A stretch of DNA of 64,000 nt from NCBI RefSeq assembly GCF_000143535.2, contig NC_037311.1:2418001-2482000 (forward strand). The letters are read 5' to 3'. The position numbers and the translations under genes were made by a program. Position 1 is the stretch's first letter. Every line of letters begins with the position of its first letter. This document shows, piece after piece, positions 1-11,622 of the stretch. The notes under the pieces are model-generated. The model had not been told where the DNA came from. It did not search any database and saw nothing but the letters and a program-made list of their open reading frames with translations. Source of the DNA: Botrytis cinerea B05.10. Its lineage: Eukaryota > Ascomycota > Leotiomycetes > Helotiales > Sclerotiniaceae.

Positions 1-853
1 CTTCATATTAAGTATCTTCTCATGGCAGGTCAGATGTAGGAGGTTGAAACCCATGGAAAAAATCCTGTTGCGACATCGTTCGCAATTTGAAAGGGACGAG
101 GAGTGCCCTGGGGATTGATCACTAGACCCAGGACCTTTAACTGGAGGATCACACAAGGGCCTTCTCCCATCTAATTCTGCGATACGACTGTTTCATAAAC
201 CATTACCCCTGAGCTCCCTGTACCGCAAAGAAAAGCTTGCTTAATATGGTGCAAGCTGCGTAATGGTCCATGGAGTTTTTGATGGTCAATGGCTATCGAT
301 GTCTTTGAACTAGTCGTGATTTAATATTTTGATGATCTATTAATATGACGTTCATCTAAAATTAGCCAACAAGATGATGTAATACAGAGCGTGTTAATCT
401 CGATGCCTTATTGTTGTTGGACCGTGAAGGATGAGGATTAGCGAAGGATCGGCCGAATCAAAAAAGCACGGACAGAGCCACCTTCCCAGCAGCTAGAAAT
501 AATGTACTGTACCCAGTCAGGGTTGGTATTCGCTCTATGTTCTCGGTCAGTATTCTAGATTTTGAACAAAATGTCCTCTCATCACCGGAGGCGGCCAGCT
601 TTTCATGTGCATCACAATATATTCCAAGAGCTACCATATGTTCAATCGGCACCCTCCAAAAAATAGGAAATAGAAGATTCGCACAATTACAATTTCTACA
701 ATAATAAATTTCCCCGAGTTGATGATTTACCATTAGATTTAGTCATTTTATCCACCGCAAAGTGTGTAACTAACCCTCAGTATTATGCCACAGCAAAACA
801 GCGCCATTTTCCGAGTTCATATTTGCAAAACCGTATGCTTTCGTACCTATGAT
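1..853. other. Intergenic, 5' edge of window
   Basis: No gene could be supported here. A 91-codon minus-strand ORF (458-733) has no recognisable domain, signal peptide or convincing splice context. The right end is the 3' flank of the CoA-transferase gene. Confidence 0.6.
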
Positions 854-2557
854 CTATAGCATTGGCTTAAGATCTTCTGCGACAGCAAATGGTGCATCTG
901 TCTTGCTCTTGACCTCTTCCACTGTCACCCCATCTGCAATCTCAATCAAGGTAAGTCCTTTTGTAAAGTCGACATCAAACACCCCCTACATATTTGTTAG
1001 CAAATTTTGTTCTATGTCATCCGCCACCATTCGACAGGTGACCACTTGATCATCGATGTGGGTAACGGGCCACTCACCAGTTCAGTAATAATCCTCGAGA
1101 CGCAAGCTTTTCCTGTTAGAGGAAACTCGCACTGTTTGACAATCTTTGCATTTCCTTTCTTATCACAATGCTCCATTGTTACAACAACCTTCGTCATTGA
1201 AGGGTTGCTAACTAAATCCATAGCCCCTCCAAAGCCCTTAATCTTCCCGGGTAACATCCAATTCGCAAGATCACCATTCCCGCTTACTTGCATAGCTCCC
1301 AATATGGTCAAATTTACTCTTCCAGATCGAATCATACCAAAACTCTCCTCACTACCAAAAACTGCAGCACCAGGGTTTAGTGTCACGGTCTCTTTGCCAG
1401 CATTGATGAGATCCGCGTCCTCAAATCCCTTTTGAGGATAAGGACCTAACCCTAAGATACCATTCTCTGATTGTAGTTGTACTTCGACTTCTGGACCAAC
1501 AAAAGATGGCGCAAGCATAGGCATTCCTATGCCGAGATTGGCATACATACCATTTTTGAATTCTTTGGCGGCGCGCCTAACGATTCTCTCTCGCTTGGCA
1601 GCGGTATCACCACTACCAAGTGCACTCTTTGCCGCTGGATCATTTGGATCTTTTGCAAAGGTGAATTTCTCGATGCTCTTGGATGTTGTAGATTGTATAA
1701 CTCTCTTGACATAAATTCCCGGGAGATGTACAGCTTCCGGTGGAATGTCTCCTGGCTCTACAATGCTCTCTGCCTCCACGATTGTCATCTTCGCGTTTCT
1801 TCCCATTGCACCATTGAAATTGTTGGCTGCTAACCGGAATTGACAGTTTCCAAGTTTATCTGCTTTCCAGGCTTTGACGAAGGCGTAGTCACCTCGAATG
1901 CTCTCCTCCAAAAGATATGGTTTGCCGTGAAAGACTTTTACATCTTTTGGATATGAAAGTTCCTTTGGTGTACCATCCGGATTGTTGCGAAGTGGAAGCT
2001 CGCCGGTTTGCACAACCGTTCCGAATGCAGCAGGGGTGTAGAAAGCAGGTATACCTTTACCCCCGGAAGCACATCTCTCGGCCAAAGTTCCTTGTGGTGT
2101 CAATTCCAACTCGACTTCACCAGTCAGGTACATCTTCTCAAACGTTTTATTCTCCCCGATATAACTTGCAATCATTTTCTTGATCTGCTTCGTCTTCAAC
2201 AATTTTCCAAGACCTGATTCATCTGTACCAGCATTATTTGAAACCGCAGTAAGGCCTTTGAGCTCTGGTCTGTTGACGACTTCATCAATGAGGGTATCTG
2301 GAACACCACAGAGGCCGAAGCCTCCGCACAAAACTGTACTATCTGGCTTCATATCTTTGAGAGCCTCGGAGGCTGAAGGAAACACCTTGTTTATTTCATT
2401 GCGGCGGGTGGTCGATGCAAATGTGCGAGCGAGTAATATTGATTGCTAGAACCTCAATTAGAAAAAGACATATATGGACCAGAATATTCCAGTAGACTAC
2501 CTTTCTGCTGGTTCTGATATAAGCTCTCGCCGTTTTTAAACACAAATTGTTAGACAT
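854..2557 (-). CDS. Succinyl-CoA:3-ketoacid CoA-transferase, mitochondrial (SCOT)
   Basis: Predicted 518-aa enzyme moving CoA between succinate and acetoacetate (or acetate) in the mitochondrial matrix. Exons by phase and family fit: 2557-2501, 2445-1078, 985-854. The first exon encodes a basic, hydroxylated leader ([19 protein letters not shown]), continued by [10 protein letters not shown], typical of a matrix-targeting peptide. The alpha half carries the glycine-rich CoA-binding stretch GGFGLCGVP near residue 50. The beta half carries the SENGILG motif with the catalytic glutamate at about residue 346, in line with the known position in animal SCOT. The C-terminus ([15 protein letters not shown]) is recovered only after removing the second intron. 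Length and domain order are normal for the family. Some fungal relatives are acetyl/succinyl-CoA transferases, and the substrate cannot be settled from sequence alone. Family assignment is firm. Confidence 0.93.
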
Positions 2558-5310
2558 GCTTGTGTTATGGGGCCCAATGAACCAAAGAACCAATAAATAG
2601 TTGCACCGCCTGTACAAGTATCCAAGATTTATGTCGATTTCGACCGTATCAATGGAACTTAATTGAAGCAAAATAAAGAACGACAGTAGAAAGAACAAGA
2701 AATTCACTTTGTTGATTCAATTCATGAAGCTATTTTATGAGAAACAATAAGTGAGATAATTCTCCAGATCAAATTGATTATTGATAATCCGGAGTGTTCA
2801 TTCAAAAATCCGGGGTAATAACATAACCCTATGCAAGCCGAAAGGAGGGGCCGTTGAAGCGGAAATGATACAGCGGAATTATTCCGAGATTCACAAAGTC
2901 CCGGCGAGTACCATTGTCGGTCACGTGGCTTACACAGCCACAACAACCTCATCTCACTCCATTTCCACAAATAGATTGCTGTCTTTGTCATTAAAATCCT
3001 GGAGTTCATTGCAGTGATGGATATAATTCCAATCCATTTCTTCCTAATCTGCTCTTCAATCTTTTGAGCTGATATCATTGGCCACAGTGTCTCTATAGTT
3101 GGACTGGCTCGGCAGCAGATCTTAAGTCTTTAACTCAGCAGCAGATTTACGGACAACTGATCGTTATCTTGAAATTTCGGAGAAGACGTTTCTATCTTAT
3201 GTGACAGATTTTTCTTTAATTTGGTGCCTAAATGAGCCAAAGGGTGATTCAAACAGGGTATATTGGGTCGAACACACTGTCTGATGGGATAGGACCTACA
3301 TAAGGTGTTGAGAAAAGTTGTCAAGCAGAACACATACCAATGCGATCTTACACCTCTCTATAGTTGGGCATATCAATTGGTCATGGGACAACTAATTCAA
3401 CGAGGGAGTGGAAGATGGTGAGGGAAAGAACTGGGTTGATAGCTTGGTTGTGACAAAATCAACTAAGGGTGGTTTAAGAAACTATCTGTGGCTCCAGAGG
3501 AGAGGACTTGAGAATCATATAGCAATCTCAGAGTTATTAGTGGTATCTCGATTGATTAGCATTAGCCAATTATTACTTCTTCCCAGCATCTCTCATGTAA
3601 TTTCCCGCATGTCCTCCTATGAGGAACAAGTCAAGTAAACCTTTTCAAGAAAATTGGAAATGCAGAGGATCTTAAAAAAATTGATAGGGTGTAATGTCTT
3701 CATTCAAGATTTGGGATATGATAGGAGAAAATGAGGATGGGAGATCTAAAACACTGGAACTTCTGCCTCTGAGTATAACTCCGTGACTGTAGCATCGCAT
3801 ATCAACCACATGCATGGCGTGCTTGCTTCGTTATTTCTACTCTTATGATGATATTGTTCCCCAAGAGTGGCACCATGACGGCTCTAGATGAAACAGTGTC
3901 ATCTACTCTCATTCCCATTCCTGGATCTATTTCAATGTTGAAGTGGCACAAAAGCAAAATCGTAAACATAAAGATTGATAGCGTGCCAGAAAAATCTCTA
4001 GGGCAATGTGTCGAGCCGCCAGCGAAGCGGACGACAGTTGATTATCTTCGCGAGCGATGGATTGATAGGAAAAGCGCTTTGAGTTGGATCCATTAGCATT
4101 TTTGACAAGCGACTAAGCATTAGTATGTACATAGGATTTATATCAATAGTTTCTTGTCCGGTCGAAACACCCTGCTACCTGTTGTAACTTCATTCACTAC
4201 ACACACCCCCGATGGAGAAAATTGTACAGGGCACAATCTCACTGTAAACATAATTTGATAGAGGACAGCGAGTGAAGAGATAAGTAATACTGATGTCACG
4301 GGTCGGTTGTAATGCCGAGTTCATCTCGGTAACAATCGCATCAAGACAAGATCGATCTTGCAGGCGGTGAAAAAGACACTAGGAATAGGTTCGGTAAGTA
4401 TTCGTGTTGATGAAACATGTCGGCCAGCAGCTTGTGGTCGGTGTGCTGTAAACCTCAGCTACCATGAACAGATTTGGCAGTTATCATTATCACCAAAGGA
4501 GTACAACAGTATGTACATAAGCCTTTGAACATCGATCATACGAGAAAGATATAGCATCGTTTCGGGTCCTGTGTACAGTGAAAACTTTGCGTCTTGTCTC
4601 AGGCACATTGCCAAAATGTTAAATTTTTGGTCCTTTGGAACATGTCATTACTTCTGCAGGCTGAAAATAACATGCATGCAACTTCAGCAAGCCATTTGAT
4701 AATCAGGTCTGGTCTTAGATCGTAAAACGAAACGGTAATTATACAAGAGACAACCTCCAGCGCAAACGGAGTTTAGTGAGAGGTGCATAGAGGGCAAGAT
4801 CAAATGGAGATAGAGATCAGTACTAAGTCAAATGTGATTAGCCGTTCTTGTAGAAAGAATTGCAGTAATGGAAGTGTTTCCATGTCAAGACAATTCGAGC
4901 CGCCCTGACTCATTGGGATTAATGGCTCCAACTGTCCGGACCATTGATTTCGAGGCTTGTGACTGGTGGTCTTGCCACACATGTGTCATTACTTCTGAAC
5001 AAGCAAGGGGAGACAAGTTTAAGCGAATCATCTCGAATCACTAGCGACGGCTTTTAAGGGGAGAGAAGACGTATAGCGGAGAAGATAAAGAAGCCGTTAA
5101 AGAACCAAAATAAAAAAGTATCTATATATCTTCGCACCGCCCGATAGATAATGTCAATCCGAGATTAAACCACTCTATCTATATGCAACTTTACTCAAGA
5201 GATCATCATCACTTTCATGTATTGTTTTACTTATCTACTCAATTGCCAACCTATTTCTCCAGGCACCACATGTCAAAATTATTTCTGCAACTGATTCTGA
5301 GTGTGCATAG
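2558..5310. other. Gene-free interval
   Basis: About 2.75 kb holding the promoter of the CoA-transferase at its left end. Short ORFs on both strands (up to 118 codons) have no domain, no shared frame with good splice sites and no recognisable product. No transposon ends or long repeats were seen. Confidence 0.5.
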
Positions 5311-6370
5311 GGGGTATTGCTATCGTTGGTGGCGGTATCGTTGGTACAACTCTAGTTTTGAGTCTTGTCAATCGAGGCATCCCTGACAAAATTTATGAGC
5401 GAAATGTACGAGTAAGGCGATATCTTTTCCGAGATTAGTGCTAGTATCAGAACTGCTTCAAGCTCTATTCGCGCTATAAAAGCATACGATCCCAGTTTGA
5501 ATACTGCATTCGAAGTCACCACAACACATAGCATCTGGGAATCAAGATGTGCAAACAGGTTCAGATGACGCAAAGGACCGTACTTTGACTTCTTGGGCGA
5601 CGATCACGACAATAGCAGCGAGACACACAAGCTCCTGCTTTCAATCTACAACGAAGAAGGCTCTAGTAGTGTACATCGTGCTCATTTTTTGATTGGAATG
5701 GTTAGGCTCGTACCTGAGGACGTTGCCAAATTCCGCAAATCGGCAGAAAGATTAGATGAGAGCGATGGTCAAGGTCCGTTTACTCTTTATTTCGCAGATG
5801 GCGTCAAGAACCGTTTGACAATCTATATTTGGTGTTCAAAGCCATCAAAGTCACGCAGGCTATAGTTTCAAGTATGTCTATCATGGTCTCATACTGATGG
5901 AAAAAGTGACGGCATAATTGGGTGAAGATATGGCCGCGAATGCTGAGATGCACCTAGGTCGGGACGGTCACGGTCTAACTTTCCCTGATGATAAAGGGGA
6001 AACTATTAATGTAGTTGCTCTTACAAGAACTAAAGAAGGCTGGCCAGATCCAAATTATTCCACACGTGCGGCGGCTAAGCAAGATGCACTGAATGGCTAT
6101 GCTTGTTGGAGCAAGAACATCATTCACATCTTTAGCCTGCTCAATGGAGATGCTGACATTTGGGCTATCTTTGATATACTCGACCACCCTCCGACCACCC
6201 ACGCCCAAAAAAGAAAGATTATAATCGGGAATGCAGCACATGCAATCAGCTCTCACCATGTTTCAGGTGCAGGCTCTGACGTTGAGGACTCTACCTTGTC
6301 AGCCGAGGGTGTTGGAGGAGATATTGAGAAGATTGTAACAGAGGCGCATGAGCGATCTGAGAAAATTTAG
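5311..6370 (+). pseudogene. Decayed FAD-dependent monooxygenase (salicylate hydroxylase-like)
   Basis: Fragments in several frames match the group-A flavoprotein monooxygenase plan in order. First comes an ADP-binding strand with VGGGIVG (5311-5405), then a segment reading RAIKAYDPSL (about 5470-5510). A second frame reads YFDFLGDD then LVPEDVAKF and FADG (5580-5810), and finally LGRDGHGLTFPDDKGE and a degraded GNAAHAISSHH box (5918-6290). The reading frame is broken by a TAG soon after the FAD-binding strand, a TGA near 5565, a frame change around 5570, a stop after about 5860, and a TAA just before the last segment (about 5917). The normally invariant aspartate of the GD(A)AHA flavin motif is Asn, and the C-terminal part of the family is missing after about 6320. 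A 3' splice site just before 5311 suggests it once had an upstream exon. I infer a non-functional relic. Confidence 0.75.
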
Positions 6371-6930
6371 CAGGGAGATATTTAAAAATGACTGCTGAGG
6401 CGATGAATAAATGTCATGAGTTATTGCGACAGCTAGTTTTAGAGAGGTGGTAAATATAAGGTGTCTATAAAATTGATATGAAAGATCGTAAAGATTGTTA
6501 TCATTGTCACGATGATAGTACGTTTTTATATATCTATGCTTCGATGCGGATGGTGTTTTCCGTTTGACAAGTTGGTTCAAATTAGTATGAATCAATCGTG
6601 TGCTACTGGAAAGTTATTTTCATGGGTAGATTCAATTATACCTAGAACAACGAGATGATCGCATCGGAATTGGCAACTCAATTTGCTGGTGGAGAAGTAC
6701 TTCGATCTTCGTCTGTGTAGTATCATTGAATCAACGAACGCGCGTCATAAGGACCAAAAGAACTCAAGCTATCAAAATATCGCTGTATGGAGAATCCATT
6801 AAGTGTATAAGTGTATAAGTGTATAAGTGTATAAGTGTATAAGTGTATAAGTGAAAAAAAGAAACAGCTAAATTATCCTCTGGTACAGAAATAACGAGCC
6901 ATGTTGAGCACTCAAAGTCATATCTTACTA
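6371..6930. other. Intergenic between relic and formamidase 3' end
   Basis: About 560 nt without a supportable gene. It contains the 8-nt tandem repeat listed separately, just downstream of the formamidase stop codon. Confidence 0.55.
6801..6853. repeat. 8-nt tandem repeat (AAGTGTAT)6.6
   Basis: Six perfect copies plus a partial seventh of the octamer AAGTGTAT, in the 3' flank of the formamidase gene. Confidence 0.97.
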
Positions 6931-9139
6931 CTACTTAAAAGTCAAACCACCACCAAAGCTGTGCTCACTATTCTCACCACCCTTTGTAACTCTACCCTCG
7001 GTAGCACCTGTCTCAAAGGCGCAGCTACCCATATCTAGCTTTTTTGCAGGACCAGTAGGGGAAATATCGAAATCAAAAATATCCATGGGCAAACCAAGCG
7101 TCGTACATGCTGGTTTCAAATCGTTAATGGGCGACCTTGCGGCTTAAAAATTGTCAATTGAACTTACCGTTTGGAATATCTACAATTCCAGCGACGTGAC
7201 CTTGTACTGGTGCACAGGATAACAAGAGATAGATCTGGTAGTCAGAGTACCCAAATCGACGTAGGTACTCGATGCAACGCAGAATAGTCTCGCGATAGGC
7301 TACAGTGACGTCCATGTAGTGCTATTGTATTTCATTAGTAGCTAATATCATTAGATAAGCTTGCCATATCACGTACCTGCTTGCCATGGTGGTCTACACT
7401 GAATCCTTCAAAAGTAAGGTATCTTCCTGGTCCGTAATGGGGCTCGACGGGGCCGGGTAAGTAGAGTGGTGATTTCATACCAAGATCTGCCATACCATTT
7501 TTCATCACTTTAAAATTGATAGTGATGACACCAGACATCTCAATGGCACCGCAAAATGAGATTTCACCGTCGCCCTCTAATTTTACAATCATTATTTTGA
7601 TAGAATGGACAACAAAAAGGATCACTTACGAGAAAAATGGAGATCCCCAACAGAGAACTTGGCTCCTTTCACATGTACTGGGAGGTACACCTCATCATGT
7701 CGTCAGCATTCATTTTGAACCATTCTGTTACTAGGCAATCTCACCTTGCTTCCTCTGCTCAAATTTTTGATGTCACAGTTTCCGCCATGTTCGGGGCGAC
7801 CTAACAAATATCAACATTTGGATAGTAATTTGGAATCACATATGAACATAATACCTGGGATCGTTCTTGCGCCTTCGCGGCCAACCTTTGTTTTGATATC
7901 CTCAGATGCCGAACCAGCATGCACATTTTGAGGATTAGGTGGTTGAGCAACAATTCTGTCCAGCTTGTTGGCAGCGATCAATTCGCCCTCCCGTTTGTTC
8001 CATGTTGCTAGAACCTATAATCCATTATCAGAATATGAAGATCTTGAAGGGACAGCGTGAAATGAATGGCGAGTCAATTAGGATATTTATAGTCTGACCA
8101 TAGTCTGACCGTAGTCTAACTTTGAGAGCCTTTAACCCTAAGAGAGATCATGAACTCTTTGGGTATAGCATGGCATCCTTAAATCGATCTGCTACATCCC
8201 GAGTAAATTCAACACGTGTACTAGATTCTAGGACCAGAAATATTTTGTGCTGGGATTGTGGCCCCGACCATAGAACTTACTGAATCAAACTCTGTTGCTG
8301 AAGTGCTTCTGCGAGAATGAGAGAAAGAGTAAAAATGATAGCTTAGGAACCTACCTCTGCAGATGGCGCACAACCAAGAATACCAGGGTGAATCAATCCA
8401 GGGAATTTGACATGGGGAATATGTCGCGATGAGCAATAGATTCCCTCGAAATCCCAAATAGCCTTAGCTCTAAATCACTACCCATTAGTTCTCAATTCTA
8501 GAGATCAATCAGAATTAGACATACGCCGATGGGTAGAGTTCATCCAGGAAACCACCTCCATTTTCTTTGGCGAAGACACCTAGGCAGTCAACGTCAGTGA
8601 CAAGTCAATTGAAACTACTTGTACAATTTGTTGCTCACCGGTGCTATATACAATCATTAATGAGTAAACGATGTAGATTTGACATTGATGTCAAGAAACT
8701 TACAAGCCCCAAGGATGCTCTTGATGTGGTTGTACATCCATAATTTCAACAAGCAATACATCTCCTGGCTCTGCCGTCTCGATTTCGAATGGCCCAGATA
8801 AGTAGTGGATCTTGGTCAGATCGACGTTCTTTACATCGTCTGCACTGTCATCGTTCTCTGAAGCAGGCATGAGTAAACAACTACGAAGACAATGATGTGA
8901 GTCGAGGCTTACTGATTTGACCTCCAGTCCAGTCAACCTTTAGTAATGCGATTAGCCACCATTTTGAAAGAAGTCACGATGCAAGGGTCACTTACACATT
9001 CTATCTTAACGGTTTCGCCATTCTTGATGGTGTCAGCGAACGGAATGTCTGGATGCCACCTATTATGAAGCTTTGGTTGACTTTCTGCAGGCTCATCGAG
9101 CGAAACTTTGCAGATATTGCGGATTTCTGATCGACCCAT
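6931..9139 (-). CDS. fmdS: Formamidase (FmdA/AmdA acetamidase-formamidase family)
   Basis: Predicted 435-aa hydrolase releasing ammonia from formamide, a nitrogen-scavenging step; the symbol follows the Aspergillus nidulans enzyme. Twelve exons: 9139-8996, 8937-8913, 8857-8704, 8643-8639, 8579-8525, 8469-8355, 8014-7855, 7800-7745, 7690-7630, 7576-7377, 7321-7168, 7109-6931. Family landmarks appear in order: HNRWHPDIPFADTI, VDWTGGQI, SGPFEIETAEPGD, HPWG, FAKENGGGF, AIWDFEGIY, SRHIPHVKFPGLIHPG, GGNCDIKNLSRGS, VYLPVHV, SQGDGEISFCGAIEMSG. The fourth exon is only 5 nt and is needed to hold the frame and the conserved WG-F-T-G stretch. The sixth intron is unusually long (340 nt). The start at 9139 gives MGRSEIRNICKV; an in-frame ATG 27 nt upstream (9166) is an alternative. 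The enzyme is probably cytosolic, as no targeting signal is seen. Confidence 0.9.
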
Positions 9140-9874
9140 TGTATCTTGTTGAATGTTGAGTTGCAATAGTTACAGAAAGAAAGAAAGAAGTAAGGTGTCG
9201 ATCACGGTCACACGTTAGTTGTAGAAAGAGTAGGCCAGATGAAGTTTGACGATGTGGTCAAAAGTGAAATGAACAGGGAGAAGGCACCATCATGTACTCT
9301 TATTATACTTTAGGTTAACTAGTAGATGCTCAACCGAGAATGGGATACAATTCCTATCAATATCTAGATACAGATAGATATACAAGTGGCTGATCATAAA
9401 AGAGACGTAAGAAATGATAAGCAAGAGGACGATTCGGAAGCTCTTATCGCAAATTACAAATTACAAATTACCCCTCCTCTCTCAAATGGATCGAACCAAT
9501 CATCTTTGCGGACCAATCTAAGTGGCACTCGAATCAAGAGAGTATCAAGACGGGGAGAAATGCGGGGTTCATTGGCGTTGGAAATATGTGTGATGCTGAG
9601 AATTTCAAAAGAAATGGAATCATTCAGCTGCCTCGGGAAATTCATGATGGCTAAAGCGTGTCTGGCATGGAGGTCTGGAATTTGGCAACAGGATGTGGCA
9701 TGATTAATGTCTAGTGAGCTGCAGTATACAATGTAACACGAATATTTCTTGGTAGTTGCCCACCATATGCTTGGTAACCGTAGAACATGGCAAACGTTTC
9801 GGTCATGTCGTTCACATCATTGGGTGATGGTGCATGCTACCGGTCATATGCTCTCTATTTATACCTTCCATCCA
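9140..9874. other. Intergenic; formamidase promoter and 3' flank of next gene
   Basis: About 735 nt. The left part is the upstream region of the formamidase gene. A 105-codon plus-strand ORF at 9386-9703 shows no domain and is not supported. Confidence 0.55.
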
Positions 9875-11357
9875 TTACCGTGATCTTAACTCGCTGTACG
9901 GCGGAGGCACTTCTGTGGCCGATGATGAAGCTTTCTCGCTTGAAACGCTTTGAGTGACTTCATTCCTACTGGAAGTGTTCAGAGAATCTAATTGGTCGAG
10001 TTTGAGATTCAAGAATTCATGCTTGTTCTTCCACTTTTGTTGGCTAGCAGCAAAGTCGTCCTCTTGTCCAACAGGTGGTGGCGGGTCGGTAATTTTGGTA
10101 ATAAGATATGCTGTGGATGCTTCTGCAATACCATAGACAAGTACACCGAGCAGAGGGATTCGAAGGAATATATAGAATCCGATACCAAAGCCGAACAAGA
10201 GTCCTTCTCGATCATAAAACCAATTCTTCTTTTGCTCCTTGGTAAATTTGATACGAGCGAAGTATGGCTCAAGCTAGACCAGTCAGATGCAATACACAGC
10301 ACAACAGCGATTCAAAACTCACCAGTTCACGCATCAAACTGCGTGATGAGAAGTAACTCTGTAGAAAGATTACGAGATATCTACGAGGCAAAAAGATACC
10401 CGTGCCAAACACTATAAGGCCGGGACCAAGTCCTGCGGCTCTAAGGAGTGTTAGTATACTGCACACCATATTTCGATTTGTTTTCGTACTTATGGAATGT
10501 ATAGAAACTGGCAGCCGGAAGCACGAATCTTCCCAGGATCGGAACGTAAGATAGAGCATATACTGCCAAAGAGAGCCCCGCCTTTTTTCCAAACTTCAAC
10601 AAAAATATGGACATGTTCTCAGCCGTGCTTGTTTTGTGAGTTGTGCCATCTCTCTTGGGATATCGTCGTAAATTTGGATAATATTCGTCTCGTAGTGTGG
10701 AGCGTTCCTCTCCTTTGTGTTTCTCGTAATATGTTTCGTCGACGAATGCAAGGCTCATCATGAACCTGTGGAGGTCAGTAAAGGGCCGCAATTCAATGGT
10801 ACTTGTGTGTTAGCATCGAGATACTCACATGTTGTCAAGGGTTGGAGTGACTCGACTTAGTATACTCATGAGAAAGAACGGAACTTGTAGAACATGATTC
10901 TGGATCAGATCTAAGCCCTCGACAACCCTATCATCGAAGGTAGAGGCTCCTAGGTCTACAACAAATGACATAAGCCATAGGAAGACTCTCACACCAAAAA
11001 TCTGGAACATGTTAGCAAGCACCATAAAGTACCGATGTATGGCGAGGAATCGTACGGGGATCTCTATAGCTAGTCGAATTACGACGCCTGCCAGAACGGC
11101 GAGAGCAGCCTGCTTGTAATGCTCCGAAGTAAACAATTGCGGATTTCGCAGAGCTCTTAGAGCTATAGAGTAAGCAGTCAGCACAGTATGTCAACGCACC
11201 AACAATGTATTATTGTTGTTGTGCCGTGAAACTAACCTCCCACAATTGTCAACTGGGCTCCTCGCAGAATCGCGTTCAAATCGAAATGATCGATGGAAAG
11301 TTTCTCCTTTAATTCATCGCGATTTTTGAAAGGCTTCTGCAGCCTTTCCGAATCCAT
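9875..11357 (-). CDS. Multipass membrane protein, UsgS-like
   Basis: Predicted 415 aa from five exons: 11357-11237, 11162-10829, 10765-10490, 10440-10323, 10273-9875. The N-terminus (FDLNAILRGAQLT) and the segment reading HYKQAALAVLAGVVIRLAI resemble fungal proteins annotated as transmembrane protein UsgS; I recall that name from aspergilli and cannot check it. Hydrophobic segments lie around residues 65-120 (two or three), 215-250 (LSLAVYALSYVPILGRFVLP), 260-280 (GPGLIVFGTGIFLP) and 325-355 (FGFGIGFYIFLRIPLLGVLVYG). The C-terminal 60 residues are hydrophilic, Ser-rich and end in PPPYSELRSR, containing a PPxY motif that could recruit WW-domain ubiquitin ligases. Function is unknown. The gene model is well supported by phase. 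Confidence 0.8.
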
Positions 11358-11494
11358 ATTTGCCTTGCCTATACTTGCTTGAGTGGACGACGACCCAATA
11401 TCGAAGGTTGAATAACGGACGAGAAAGATGATGCGTAGGTATTAGCGGTTTTGTTTGCTCTTGTTTAGCTATTGGATATGTATCTAGAGGCGAT

Positions 11495-11495
11495 G

Positions 11496-11533
<38 letters not shown>
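11495..11533. repeat. (GTA)n microsatellite
   Basis: Thirteen uninterrupted GTA units in the 5' flank of the membrane-protein gene, followed by an interrupted GTC GTG GTA. Confidence 0.97.
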
Positions 11534-11587
11534 CGTGGTACACTCTACACAATTTTTTTCATTTCTCTCAATCCCCGTAATAAGTCT

Positions 11588-11622
11588 GCATACGACATAC
11601 GACATACGGCATACGGCATACG
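11588..11622. repeat. Heptamer tandem repeat (CATACGA/CATACGG)
   Basis: Five near-identical 7-nt units with an A/G alternation at the last base. Confidence 0.9.

Noticed and set aside
458..733. 91-codon minus-strand ORF with several cysteines
   Set aside because: No signal peptide, splice partners or recognisable motif. It could be chance in AT-rich spacer DNA.
2722..3333. Minus-strand ORFs of 118 and 67 codons
   Set aside because: No domain, no joining introns, and composition like that of the spacer around them.
8280..8310. Possible extra formamidase exon inside intron 6
   Set aside because: It has acceptor- and donor-like ends, but in phase it gives a stop codon, so it is not included as coding.
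8221..8457. 78-codon minus ORF starting MGFRGNLLL
   Set aside because: Another frame of a formamidase exon running into its long intron.
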